Shown piece by piece: positions 1 to 7,317 of a DNA stretch of 17,057 nucleotides. Positions within the stretch are counted from its first letter, which is position 1. Each line of letters opens with the position of its first letter. This stretch comes from an uncultured Clostridia bacterium (GTDB taxonomy: Bacteria; Bacillota_A; Clostridia; TANB77; CAG-508): contig CALXZR010000093.1 of assembly GCA_944393295.1 (NCBI GenBank), positions 1 through 17,057 of the forward strand, given 5' to 3'. The notes beneath the pieces are model-generated. The model did no database searches and had not been told where the DNA came from. It saw nothing but the letters and a program-made list of their open reading frames with translations. The translations under genes were made by a program, and so were the position numbers.

Positions 1-424
1 TTTTTATATCTTCTGGAAGTCCACTTTTCTTTATTAAATATAATGCATGTCCTTCTGCATCTACTATATATCTCAATCCTCCTATACCTTCATTGGCTGG
101 TATATAAAACCAACTTGGCTCCATAGTAGTTAGTTTTTGGACTTTACTTTCTTCATCTTTCATTTCTTCGTAGTGTTCTACATAATAGTTATTTAAATAC
201 TCTTCTAAAACAGCAACACTCTGCATATATGTTGCATTTTGTGCCTGTGTAATTATCCCATTATCTCCTATTACTGCATTTAAACTTACTCCTGCCAGAA
301 TTAACATTACTATTATTGATATTACTAAAGCTATTAAAGTTATTCCTTTTTCTGAATTTATATTTTTTCTTCCAAAATTTCGTATTACTTTCGTTTTCAA
401 AGTAACTCTTTTATTAGCTTTCAT
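1..424 (-). CDS. Type IV pilin-like / pseudopilin, N-terminal part (cut by window edge)
   Basis: Starts at ATG 424 with a strong GGGAGG ribosome binding site and is open for 141 codons to the left edge, so the C-terminus is missing. After a basic leader of about 24 residues there is a class III (prepilin) signal: KGITLIALVISI, followed by a hydrophobic helix to about residue 45. Prepilin peptidase would be expected to cleave after the Gly (about residue 26) and methylate the new N-terminus, although the usual Glu at mature position 5 is not obvious (ITLIA). The segment after the helix (AVIGDNGIITQAQNA) is a form often seen in Clostridia pseudopilins. The rest is a polar domain with no motif I recognise. 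Its partners (prepilin peptidase, assembly ATPase) are not in the window. The family assignment is firm; its role in a pilus, secretion or surface display is not determined. Confidence 0.85.
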   Translation of the reverse strand, partial: MKANKRVTLKTKVIRNFGRKNINSEKGITLIALVISIIVMLILAGVSLNAVIGDNGIITQAQNATYMQSVAVLEEYLNNYYVEHYEEMKDEESKVQKLTTMEPSWFYIPANEGIGGLRYIVDAEGHALYLIKKSGLPEDIK

Positions 425-611
425 ATTTTCCTCCCTTTTCTTTTGAATTCCCTAATTTTATTATTAGCGAGAAAACTTTCAAGTTTCTCGCCTAAAATCC
501 ATAAAACAAAACATCATAAACTACAAAATTGCAGTTTTTTAAGGAAGTCTTGTTTTTTAGATGAAAAGCTACCTTTATTTTCCTTAAACAATATAATTAA
601 AGAAACAAGAA

Positions 612-649
612 AAGCATAAAAGTATTGTATTTTCAACACTTTTATGCTT
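612..649 (-). terminator. Hairpin, possible second terminator after the S41 protease
   Basis: AAGCATAAAAGT (612-623) pairs perfectly with ACTTTTATGCTT (638-649), 12 bp. Three further inner pairs (625-627 with 634-636) follow after one mismatch. On the minus strand the stem is followed by a T-rich stretch (TTCTTGTTTCTTT), but not a pure T run, so it is a weaker terminator than the one at 783-817 and may be a backup. Confidence 0.5.
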
Positions 650-782
650 CTTATCCGAAAAATTATAAATATTTAATTAAAATTTTTATAAATTCTGCTA
701 TTGACTTTAATCTAACAGAATGATAGAATTTCATTAGTTTAAGAAAAACCTTAAGTATATTGTTTTAAGTAATTTTTATAAA

Positions 783-817
783 AAAATGGAAACCTAATTT
801 TTTTAGATTTTCATTTT
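783..817 (-). terminator. Rho-independent terminator of the ftsE-ctp operon
   Basis: On the minus strand, beginning 17 bases after the S41 protease stop codon, AAAATG (817-812) pairs with CATTTT (788-783), AAA with TTT and CTAA with TTAG, around a 5-base A loop. There is one mismatch and one G-U pair. The distal stem runs into a T6 tract. Position and shape fit the end of the division operon. Confidence 0.75.
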
Positions 818-833
818 TATTTTTCTATAAATT

Positions 834-2057
834 TTATTGTAATAACTCTTTTGCTTTTTCTAATTGAGTATCAGTTGGGTTTTCAGTATCCTCTGTAGGT
901 AACTCAACTACATAATCTGGTTCTATTCCTACTTCATTTATTTTTGATTCATTTGGAGTGAAATACTCAGCAAAAGTAAGTTTTAGTACACTTCCATCTG
1001 TTAATTGGAATACATTTTGTATTACACCTTTTCCATAAGTTTTTTCTCCTACTACTGTAGCTCTTCCATTATCCTTTAATGCTCCTGTTAAAATCTCTGA
1101 TGCACTAGCAGAATAATAGTTTACTAAGACAACTATATCTGATTCTGTATCTATAGGTTCTTCTTCAGCTTTAGTTTCTACTTTATTATCATCTGAATCT
1201 ACTGTATATAATAAAGTTGTATCTTTTGCTAAAAAGTAATTTGCTATAGTTAAAGCTTCATCTACTAATCCACCTGTATTATATCTTAAATCTAATATAA
1301 ATTTATTAGCACCTTGTGCCTTCAAATCTGTTAAAGCTTGCTTTAATTCATCAGCACAACCTGTGTCAAATGTTAATAAAGAAATATAACCTATATTATT
1401 ATCTAACATTTCAGTTTCTACATGATAAATTTTTACTTCTCTTCTTACTACTTCAAAATCTTTATATTCATTTCCTCTTGCTATTGTTAATTTTACTTTT
1501 TCATTTTCACTACCTTTTATTAAAGTTGAAGCTTCTTCTGGTTTTTTTCCTAAAAAATCTTGATCGTCTATAGAAACTATTATATCTTCAGCTTGCAGAC
1601 CAACTTCCTCTGCAGGACTTCCTTTAATTACTGAAGCGATAACAATATTATTGTCTTCATTTTGGCTCATATAAATACCTATTCCGTAATAATTTCCTAA
1701 AGCAGATTCTTCAAATTCAGCCCATTCCTCTTTAGTATAATATTCAGAATACTTATCTCCAAGTCCATTTACATATCCTTTTATTGTTTCATTTAAAACT
1801 TTTTCATCATCTATCTCTCCAATATAATATTGGTCAATTACAGATTTAAAAGTTTCTAAAGAAGCAGTAATTGCTTTAATTGTATCACTTGATTCTCCTG
1901 TTAATTCTTCTTTACTTACCTTTAATCCAGAGTCTGAATATTTTTTTGTAACATAGTAAAAAGTAATACTTGAAGAAATAACAACAGCAATACAAAAGCT
2001 TGTAATAATAGCAAATATAAATTTATATCTCAATTGTTTTTTTTCATATGAGTCCAT
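834..2057 (-). CDS. S41 family C-terminal processing peptidase (Ctp/Tsp)
   Basis: Membrane-anchored serine protease of the CtpA/CtpB/Tsp family, which cleaves C-terminal tails of extracytoplasmic proteins. Numbering from the TTG at 2060, residues 11-36 form an N-terminal membrane segment. A PDZ domain covers roughly 115-205 (YYGIGIYM, then GSPAEEVGLQAEDIIVSID). The S41 core follows, with SASASEIL (catalytic Ser319) and GEKTYGKGVIQ (general base Lys344, Gln348). The 25-residue Ser-Lys spacing matches E. coli Tsp, so it should be active. Length, about 408 aa, is normal. I chose ATG 2057 as start; TTG 2060 is adjacent and a TAG lies in frame at 2084-2082. Its ribosome binding site is unusually distant (see leader entry). 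As last gene of the ftsEX-M23 operon it may trim or regulate the hydrolases; that role is inferred from context. Confidence 0.93.
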   Translation of the reverse strand: MDSYEKKQLRYKFIFAIITSFCIAVVISSSITFYYVTKKYSDSGLKVSKEELTGESSDTIKAITASLETFKSVIDQYYIGEIDDEKVLNETIKGYVNGLGDKYSEYYTKEEWAEFEESALGNYYGIGIYMSQNEDNNIVIASVIKGSPAEEVGLQAEDIIVSIDDQDFLGKKPEEASTLIKGSENEKVKLTIARGNEYKDFEVVRREVKIYHVETEMLDNNIGYISLLTFDTGCADELKQALTDLKAQGANKFILDLRYNTGGLVDEALTIANYFLAKDTTLLYTVDSDDNKVETKAEEEPIDTESDIVVLVNYYSASASEILTGALKDNGRATVVGEKTYGKGVIQNVFQLTDGSVLKLTFAEYFTPNESKINEVGIEPDYVVELPTEDTENPTDTQLEKAKELLQ

Positions 2058-2097
2058 CAAAATCTTTGTTAGTCTTAAAGGCTAACCTCTCCTCTCC
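2058..2097 (-). promoter_or_regulatory. Ribosome binding site separated from the start by a hairpin
   Basis: The only strong Shine-Dalgarno match, GGAGAGGAGAGG (2097-2086), lies about 28 bases before ATG 2057, too far for normal use. The space is largely filled by a stem-loop at 2086-2068 (GTTAG with CTAAC plus two inner pairs after a mismatch). With the hairpin formed, only about 10 bases separate the SD from the ATG. So the hairpin may bring the two together, or act as a translational switch. No in-frame ATG/GTG/TTG lies nearer the SD before the TAG at 2084-2082. Confidence 0.5.
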
Positions 2098-2133
2098 TAT
2101 TTATTTTATGTAAAATTTACAACTTTATATACA

Positions 2134-3312
2134 TTAAGGCAAATATGGGGTTGGATTTACTCTAGAACCATTAACCCATATTTCAAAATGTAAATGATAT
2201 CCAGTAGAATTTCCTGTTGTTCCTACACTCATTATTTGCTGTCCTTGTGATACAGTATCACCTTCTTGAACTAATCTAGAACCAGGCATTCCATGTGCAT
2301 ATAAAGTAATTGTACCATCATGATGATCTATTATTATATGTTCACCATAACTTACATAAACACCATTTACTTTTTTAGCCTCAGATTTATATACAGTTCC
2401 TGATTTAGCAGCTAATATAGGTGTTCCTGCAGCTACTGCAAAATCAACTCCTGTATGGCCACTATATCCATAATATCCAGTTGTAATATTATTTTTTGTT
2501 TTTCCTGCTATTGGACATATAAAGCCTGATGTACTAGGATTAATACTTCCTGTATTATTGTTTTTATTATTTTGTCTATTTTTTGCAGCTAAAGCAGCAA
2601 TTTCACTTTCTATTTGCTTTTTATGTTTTTCAAATTCTTCTAATTGTTGCTCTAATTCCTTTTCCTCTGCACTTAAGTTATTTACTATTTTTTGTTTCTC
2701 AGTTTTTGTAACATCTAGTGCATCCATTTTTGTTTGCAAAGTTTCTTTTGCACTAGCAATCTCATTTTTAGAAGTTTCTAAAGCGACTTTTTCATTTTCT
2801 ATAGCAGCTTTTTCATTTGATATTTGCTGTAATAATTCTGTATCATGTTCTGTTAGTTTTTCTATTAAATAATATTTAGAAATAAAATCAGACAAATCTT
2901 TTGAACTAAGCAAAACATCTAAATATGAGGTTTTTCCTGTTTTGTACATAGCAACTAATCTTTTAGCTAAAAGTTCTTCATTTTCTTGATAATTTTTTTC
3001 TTTTTCTTCTATACTTTTCTCTTTTTCTTCAATCTCGGAATTTAAAGTATTAAGTTGTTCTTCTAATGTGCTAATCTCAGATTCATAATCTCCGATTTGT
3101 GAATTTAATCTTGTTATTTGATTTAATTGATCTGTCATTTTTGATTTTACGCCTGCAATTTCAGAGTTGGTGGCATCAATTTGTTCTTGTACATCTTCTT
3201 TTTGTTCATTTAACTCACTCTGACTAGTTGCATAAGAATAATATATGCAAGAAGTTAAAAAAATTGCAATAATTACTAAACTTAAAAATTTAATAAAGTA
3301 TCTTTTTTTCAT
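2134..3312 (-). CDS. EnvC-like coiled-coil M23 metallopeptidase (second copy)
   Basis: Secreted peptidoglycan hydrolase or hydrolase activator, 392 aa. An N-terminal hydrophobic segment (about 8-27) is followed by two long coiled-coil blocks (about 30-115 and 150-245). The conserved hairpin tip RLVAMYKTGKTSYLDVLL lies between them. This is the PcsB/CwlO/EnvC-type FtsX-interacting region. After an Asn/Ser-rich linker comes a C-terminal M23 (LytM) domain (about 265-392) with HTGVD (zinc ligands His286, Asp290), LYAH (His340) and HLHFE (His373 catalytic, His375 zinc). All catalytic residues are present, unlike E. coli EnvC, so it may cut peptide crosslinks itself. SC at 21-22 could suggest a lipoprotein, but LTSC is a poor lipobox. 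The ATG at 3312 has a GGAGG site 5 bases upstream and follows the first copy by 22 bases. Confidence 0.92.
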   Translation of the reverse strand: MKKRYFIKFLSLVIIAIFLTSCIYYSYATSQSELNEQKEDVQEQIDATNSEIAGVKSKMTDQLNQITRLNSQIGDYESEISTLEEQLNTLNSEIEEKEKSIEEKEKNYQENEELLAKRLVAMYKTGKTSYLDVLLSSKDLSDFISKYYLIEKLTEHDTELLQQISNEKAAIENEKVALETSKNEIASAKETLQTKMDALDVTKTEKQKIVNNLSAEEKELEQQLEEFEKHKKQIESEIAALAAKNRQNNKNNNTGSINPSTSGFICPIAGKTKNNITTGYYGYSGHTGVDFAVAAGTPILAAKSGTVYKSEAKKVNGVYVSYGEHIIIDHHDGTITLYAHGMPGSRLVQEGDTVSQGQQIMSVGTTGNSTGYHLHFEIWVNGSRVNPTPYLP

Positions 3313-3334
3313 TTTATCCTCCGTTTCACTTTTA

Positions 3335-4586
3335 TTAATTTATTGTATTTGTTAAATCAATTTCTTCTGTTTGTGTTTCGGTTTGATTATCATAAGATGT
3401 TATATAATCAAGTGGTTGAACATATTCTCCATTTACTCTTACTTCAAAGTGTGCATGTGGTCCAGTAGAGTAACCTGTAGAACCTACTTTTAAAATAGCT
3501 GTTCCTTTAAACACAGTTTGTCCAACTTCTACTAATATTTCACTTCCATGAGCGTACAAGGTAGAAATACCGCCACCATGATCTATTATTACCATATTAC
3601 CATATGCAGCATTATACTCTGCTTTTACAACAATACCATCATTAGCAGCAATAAAATTTGCTCCTATAGGAGCCACAATATCAACTCCTGTATGAAGTTT
3701 ATATACACCGGTTATTGGATGCGTTCTCATACCAAATTGAGAAGATATCCTCGTATATCCTGGTACTGGCCAAGCCATCACTCCACCAATATATTCAGCT
3801 CCAACACTTGCTAAAGCTAATCTTTTAATTTCTAATTCTACTTCTTGAATTTGCTGTCTATAAGTTTCTATTTCTTGGTGCAAAGCTAAATCTTGTTCAT
3901 TTAGTTCTGCAACTCTTCTATCTTTTATAATTTTCATATTAGATAAAGCAATCTGTGTTTTTTCTTTTGTTTCTCTAGAAGCCTCTAATACTAATTTTTT
4001 TGTTTCCAAATTATTAGCTAAATTCTGAATACTATCTCTTTTTTCCTCTACTGCATTTAATAAATTTGTATCTGTCTGTGCTATTATAGAAAGATAATAG
4101 TAATTAGACAAAAACTGTGATAAAGATTTAGAATTTAAAAGTACATCTAAATACTGTGCATTTCCAACTTTATACATAGCAACAAGTCTAGCTTTTAATG
4201 CTTTTTCTTGTTTTGTATACTGTTCTTTTAAAGTTGCTAACTCGGCTTCTGTTTCTTGTATATATTTATTTAATTCAACTTCTTGCAATTCTATTTCTTG
4301 TATTTCTGTTTGCATATCAGAAATTTCCTGTGATAAATTTTCTAATTCCAACAAAGTTGCAGACATATCTTCTTGTATATATTGTATTTCAGATTCTTTT
4401 TCCTGAATTTGATTTTCTAAATTATTTTTTTGAATTGTTAAACCATCTAGTTCTGTATTCTCTACAGAAGTATTTTGCACACCGAGTATTTTGAGTGTTT
4501 TCTACACTATCTTCCGCAAATACAGATACTGGAATTAAAACACAAATTACTAAAATTATGAAATTAATTTTAATAATGTTTTTCAA
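3335..4586 (-). CDS. EnvC-like coiled-coil M23 metallopeptidase (first copy), needs +1 frameshift at CGG
   Basis: Full length needs one frame change. TTG 4586 starts 2 bases after the ftsX stop, with a GGAGG site 7 bases upstream. It encodes a signal peptide (IILVICVLIPVSVFA, cleavage after A24) and ten further residues up to ACT (4487-4485). The next codon is CGG (4484-4482). Skipping its C gives GGT GTG CAA and continues to the stop at 3335, for 416 aa in total. The body has two coiled-coil blocks with RLVAMYKVGNAQYLDVLL between them, then an M23 domain with zinc and catalytic residues HTGVD (His298, Asp302), LYAH (His346) and HAHFE (His377, His379). Without the frameshift the peptidase body has no signal peptide and no ribosome binding site (the alternative GTG at 4480 has none). 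Its place right after ftsX makes it the likely FtsEX-controlled hydrolase. It is a paralogue of the next gene. Confidence 0.85.
4482..4484 (-). other. +1 frameshift site A: ACT-CGG-T
   Basis: In-frame CGG after ACT in the first EnvC-like gene, just downstream of the signal peptide. Reading ACT, skipping C4484 and resuming at GGT joins the secretion signal to the peptidase body (junction NTQNT-G-VQNTS). The site lies in a low-complexity Asn/Thr/Val linker. Confidence 0.85.
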
Positions 4587-4588
4587 GT

Positions 4589-5482
4589 TTAAACCTCCAA
4601 ATATTTCCTCATTGATATACTACTTCCAACAATACCAATTCCTATACCTAAAACTCCATAAACAATTAATATATATCTAGATAAATCTTGGAATTGTAAT
4701 AATGAAACTTGCATTTGTTGAAGTATCATTGAAGATTCTATTTTTTCTATAATTACATTATATAAAAGTCCGACAATACAAACTGTAATTAAAGCAGCTA
4801 TAATTCCTATTATTATACCTTCAACAATAAAAGGACCTCTTATAAAGCTATTTGTAGCTCCAACATATTTCATAATAGAAATTTCTTTTCTTCTTGCATG
4901 AACTGTTAATTTTATTGTATTAGAAATAATTGTTATTGCAATTATTATTAGCAATACAAAAATAACAGCAATAGCAATTCTAACTCCATTTGCAATTTTT
5001 ATTAAAAGATCAATAGTTTGATCACTACTCATTATTTCATCAACATATTCCATCTGTAGTATTTCAGACTTTACTTGTTCACTCAAACTTAAATCTGTTA
5101 ATGTTACTATATAAGAAGCAGGAAAAACTCCTTCAAATCCTTCTAAAAGTGTTTGAAAATCCTTAAGCTCATCTTTTACTGAATCTAAAGCTTCTTGTTT
5201 AGTTTTTAAAGTAGCAGAGTTTACACCACTTAGTTTTTTTATTTGATTTCCTAGTTCATTAATTTGTTCATCTGTTGCATCAATGTCAATAAATACCTCC
5301 ATTCCTTGAGCTTGCTCAACTTGACTCATTATTGTATTAACATTTTCTCCAATAGCAAAAAATACTCCAAACAAAAACATTGCACATATCATTGTTATTA
5401 GAGAAGACACCGTTGCTTTTTTATTTTTAAATAAATTTTTAAAACCTTCACTTAATAAATATGTAAAACTATTGTATCTCAC
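4589..5482 (-). CDS. ftsX: Cell division protein FtsX
   Basis: Membrane subunit of the FtsEX ABC-type complex, which transmits ATP hydrolysis to extracellular peptidoglycan hydrolases during division. It has the FtsX layout: a short cytoplasmic N-terminus (YLLSEGFKNLFKNKKAT), a first membrane helix, an extracellular domain of about 120 residues, then three membrane helices in the C-terminal half. The stretch TIKLTVHARRKEISIMKYVG is a typical FtsX/MacB signature. I prefer the GTG start at 5482: it has a GGGTGGG site 7 bases upstream and gives 297 aa, the family norm. ATG 5506 in the same frame would add 8 residues but lacks a good site. With the GTG start the gene overlaps ftsE by 14 bases, suggesting translational coupling. 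It is followed 2 bases later by the first M23 gene. Confidence 0.95.
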   Translation of the reverse strand: MRYNSFTYLLSEGFKNLFKNKKATVSSLITMICAMFLFGVFFAIGENVNTIMSQVEQAQGMEVFIDIDATDEQINELGNQIKKLSGVNSATLKTKQEALDSVKDELKDFQTLLEGFEGVFPASYIVTLTDLSLSEQVKSEILQMEYVDEIMSSDQTIDLLIKIANGVRIAIAVIFVLLIIIAITIISNTIKLTVHARRKEISIMKYVGATNSFIRGPFIVEGIIIGIIAALITVCIVGLLYNVIIEKIESSMILQQMQVSLLQFQDLSRYILIVYGVLGIGIGIVGSSISMRKYLEV

Positions 5483-6158
5483 TATTATACCCACCCTTTT
5501 TATCATCTCTTACGATTATACCTTTGTCTATTTGTATAACTCTTTTTTTCATTTTATCTACTATATCTTGTGCGTGTGTTGCCATAACAACAGTTGTACC
5601 TCTAGCATTTATTTCATTTAATAAATTCATTATATCCCAAGCTGTAACTGGGTCTAAGTTTCCTGTAGGCTCATCTGCAATAATCATAGTTGGATTATTA
5701 ACTAAGGCACGAGCTAATGCAACTCTCTGTTGTTCTCCACCAGATAGCTCATTAGGATAGCATTTTGCTTTATTACTTAAACCAACCAACGAAAGTACCA
5801 TTGGAACTTGTCTTCTAATATGTCTTGGTGTTGCTTTTACAATATACATAGCAAATGCAACATTTTCATAAACTGTTTTATCTGGAAGTAATCTAAAGTC
5901 TTGAAAAACTACTCCCATACTTCTACGCAAAAAAGGCACTCTCTTAGGTTTTAAAAAAGTTATATCTTTTCCATTAATTATAATATTTCCCTTGTTTGCC
6001 TCTTCTTCTTTTAATATTAATTTTATTAAAGTTGATTTTCCAGAACCAGAACTTCCAACTAAAAATGCAAATTCACCTTTTTCAATTGTAAAACTTGCAT
6101 TATGTACTGCTTCTGTACCTGTACTATATATTTTTGTTACATTTTTGAATTCAATCAT
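5469..6158 (-). CDS. ftsE: Cell division ATP-binding protein FtsE
   Basis: Cytoplasmic ATPase partner of FtsX, 229 aa, the usual size. Walker A GSSGSGKST (residues 35-43, Lys41), Q-loop Gln86 in VVFQDFRLLPDKTVYENV (a hallmark of FtsE), ABC signature LSGGEQQ (138-144), Walker B MIIADEP with Glu163, D-loop GNLD and switch His195. Everything needed for ATP hydrolysis is present. ATG 6158 has a GAGGAAGG site about 13 bases upstream, slightly long. First gene of the ftsE-ftsX-M23-M23-S41 operon. Confidence 0.97.
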   Translation of the reverse strand: MIEFKNVTKIYSTGTEAVHNASFTIEKGEFAFLVGSSGSGKSTLIKLILKEEEANKGNIIINGKDITFLKPKRVPFLRRSMGVVFQDFRLLPDKTVYENVAFAMYIVKATPRHIRRQVPMVLSLVGLSNKAKCYPNELSGGEQQRVALARALVNNPTMIIADEPTGNLDPVTAWDIMNLLNEINARGTTVVMATHAQDIVDKMKKRVIQIDKGIIVRDDKKGGYNSEIQ

Positions 6159-6219
6159 TTAAATTTTAGCACCTTCCTCATAAAAAATTGTATAATCTAT
6201 GCTATTTTAATTCTATAAT

Positions 6220-6248
6220 ATAATATCAGTAAACCATAAAAAATGCAA
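6220..6248 (-). promoter_or_regulatory. Possible sigma-A promoter of the ftsE operon
   Basis: On the minus strand TTGCAT (6248-6243), a 17-base spacer and TATTAT (6225-6220) lie about 60 bases before the ftsE start. Both boxes deviate by one or two bases from consensus. The surroundings are very AT-rich, so chance matches are common. Confidence 0.45.
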
Positions 6249-6330
6249 TACCATTAATTGGTTTTTTAGCTTATTTTCTTTTAATCTTCTACAAAACTTA
6301 CTAAAATTATTTGTAAAAAAATAGAAAAAA

Positions 6331-6345
6331 AGAGTCAAAAACTCA
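6331..6345 (-). terminator. Likely terminator after transketolase
   Basis: Downstream of the tkt C-half stop on the minus strand, GAGT (6344-6341) pairs with ACTC (6335-6332) around a 5-base loop and is followed by a T7 run. Flanking A/T runs can extend the stem past a bulge. The core is only 4 bp, so it is weak. Confidence 0.45.
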
Positions 6346-6382
6346 AGCTTTTTAACCCCTTTTTTATTATACTATATTTTGT

Positions 6383-7313
6383 TTAATTTTTCAATTCCCT
6401 AACAATAGCATCTGCATTTAAATTGTAATAATTCATTAATTCTACTGCTTTACCAGATTGACCAAAGCAATCCATCATTCCCATTCTCTTTAATTTAGCT
6501 GGATATTTTTCTACTAAAACCTCTGCAATAGCACTACCCAATCCACCTATAATACTATGGTCTTCAATTGAAATTAATCTATCTGTTCCTCTTGCACATC
6601 TTACTATAGTATCTTCATCAATTGGTTTTATTGAAATCATATCTACAACACGAATATTTATACCATAATCTTTTAATATTTCTTGTGCCTCTAGTGCCTC
6701 TGCTACTTCTACACCAGTTGCAAAAACTGTAGCATCTACACCATCTCCAAATTGAATTGCTTTTCCGAGTAGAAAAAATCTGGTTTTCATCATATATAAC
6801 TGGTGTTGCTGCTCTTGCTAGTCTTATATATACTGGTCCTTGAATTTTGCTTGCCTCTTTAACAGCCCATTTAGTAGAAATATCATCTGATGGACATAGT
6901 ACAGTCATGTTAGGAAGTCCACGCATTAAACTTATATCTTCTAGCATTTGATGAGTTGCACCATCTTCTCCTACTGTTATACCCGCATGTGTACCACAAA
7001 TTTTTACATTTAATTTTGGATAACATATACTTGCTCTTATTTGATCATAAGCTCTTCCTGTTGCAAAAGCTGCAAAGCTTGCAGCAAATGGAATTTTAGA
7101 ACAAGTAGCTAAGCCTGCTGCAGTACCTATCATATCTTGTTCTGCAATTCCCATATCAAAAAATCTATCTGGATAAGCTTTAGCAAATATTTCAGTTTTT
7201 GTTGCGCCAGACAAATCAGCATCTAAAACTACAACTTTTTCATTTTCTTTACCTAATTTTTCTAGAGCTTCTCCAAAACTTTGGCGAGTTGCTATTTTTA
7301 TATTTTGTTTCAT
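6383..7313 (-). CDS. Transketolase, C-terminal subunit, needs +1 frameshift at CGG
   Basis: Second half of a split transketolase of the non-oxidative pentose phosphate pathway, carrying the pyrimidine-binding and C-terminal domains. Start ATG 7313 lies 10 bases after GGAAAGG; a further ATG at 7331 is possible. Landmarks: DADLSGATKTEIF, the TPP-activating glutamate in MGIAEQDMIGTAAGLA, and CGTHAGITVGEDGATHQ. The zero frame then breaks: after ACT (6770-6768) the in-frame CGG leads into unrelated residues and a stop. Skipping C6767 gives FSTGKAIQFGDGVDATVF and continues through VVDMISIKPIDEDTI and EDHSIIGGLGSAIAEVL to the stop at 6383. This totals 309 aa, the usual length for such subunits. The Gly-Lys at the junction is where the family has a conserved GK, supporting glycine insertion. 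The transketolase reaction needs both domains, so functional enzyme requires the shift. Confidence 0.9.
6765..6767 (-). other. +1 frameshift site B: ACT-CGG-A
   Basis: In-frame CGG after ACT in the transketolase C-half. Skipping C6767 gives GGA (Gly) and restores the C-terminal domain. The downstream ATGs at 6793 and 6790 that could open the second frame have no ribosome binding site and would start mid-protein, so independent translation is unlikely. Confidence 0.9.
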
Positions 7314-7317
7314 AACA

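Larger units (their letters stand above)
425..833. other. Intergenic region with several hairpins, no gene seen
   Basis: About 410 bases between the S41 protease and the pseudopilin, both on the minus strand. I see no convincing ORF. It holds two terminator-like hairpins (listed separately). Nearer the pilin are two further inverted repeats: TTTAAGGAA (538-546) with TTCCTTAAA (580-588), and a GC-rich stem GCGAGAAA (467-474) with TTTCTCGC (484-491), which lies about 45 bases before the pilin start. They could form a structured 5' leader on the pilin mRNA. I could not match them to a known riboswitch, and I found no convincing sigma-A promoter by eye. Confidence 0.5.

Noticed and set aside
600..660. 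Hairpin at 612-649 as a plus-strand terminator
   Set aside because: No plus-strand gene lies upstream and there is no T run on that side.
1316..1573. Plus-strand ORF inside the S41 gene, and similar plus-strand ORFs opposite ftsE, tkt, addA and the LRR gene
   Set aside because: They are Phe/Leu/Ile-rich antisense readings of AT-rich genes, without ribosome binding sites or motifs.
4468..4493. 16-bp duplication (CAAAATACT repeated around CGGTGTG) as the cause of the first frameshift
   Set aside because: It would restore that one frame but explains none of the other three sites; the repeat follows from the repetitive QNT linker. It is kept as an alternative in the site A finding.
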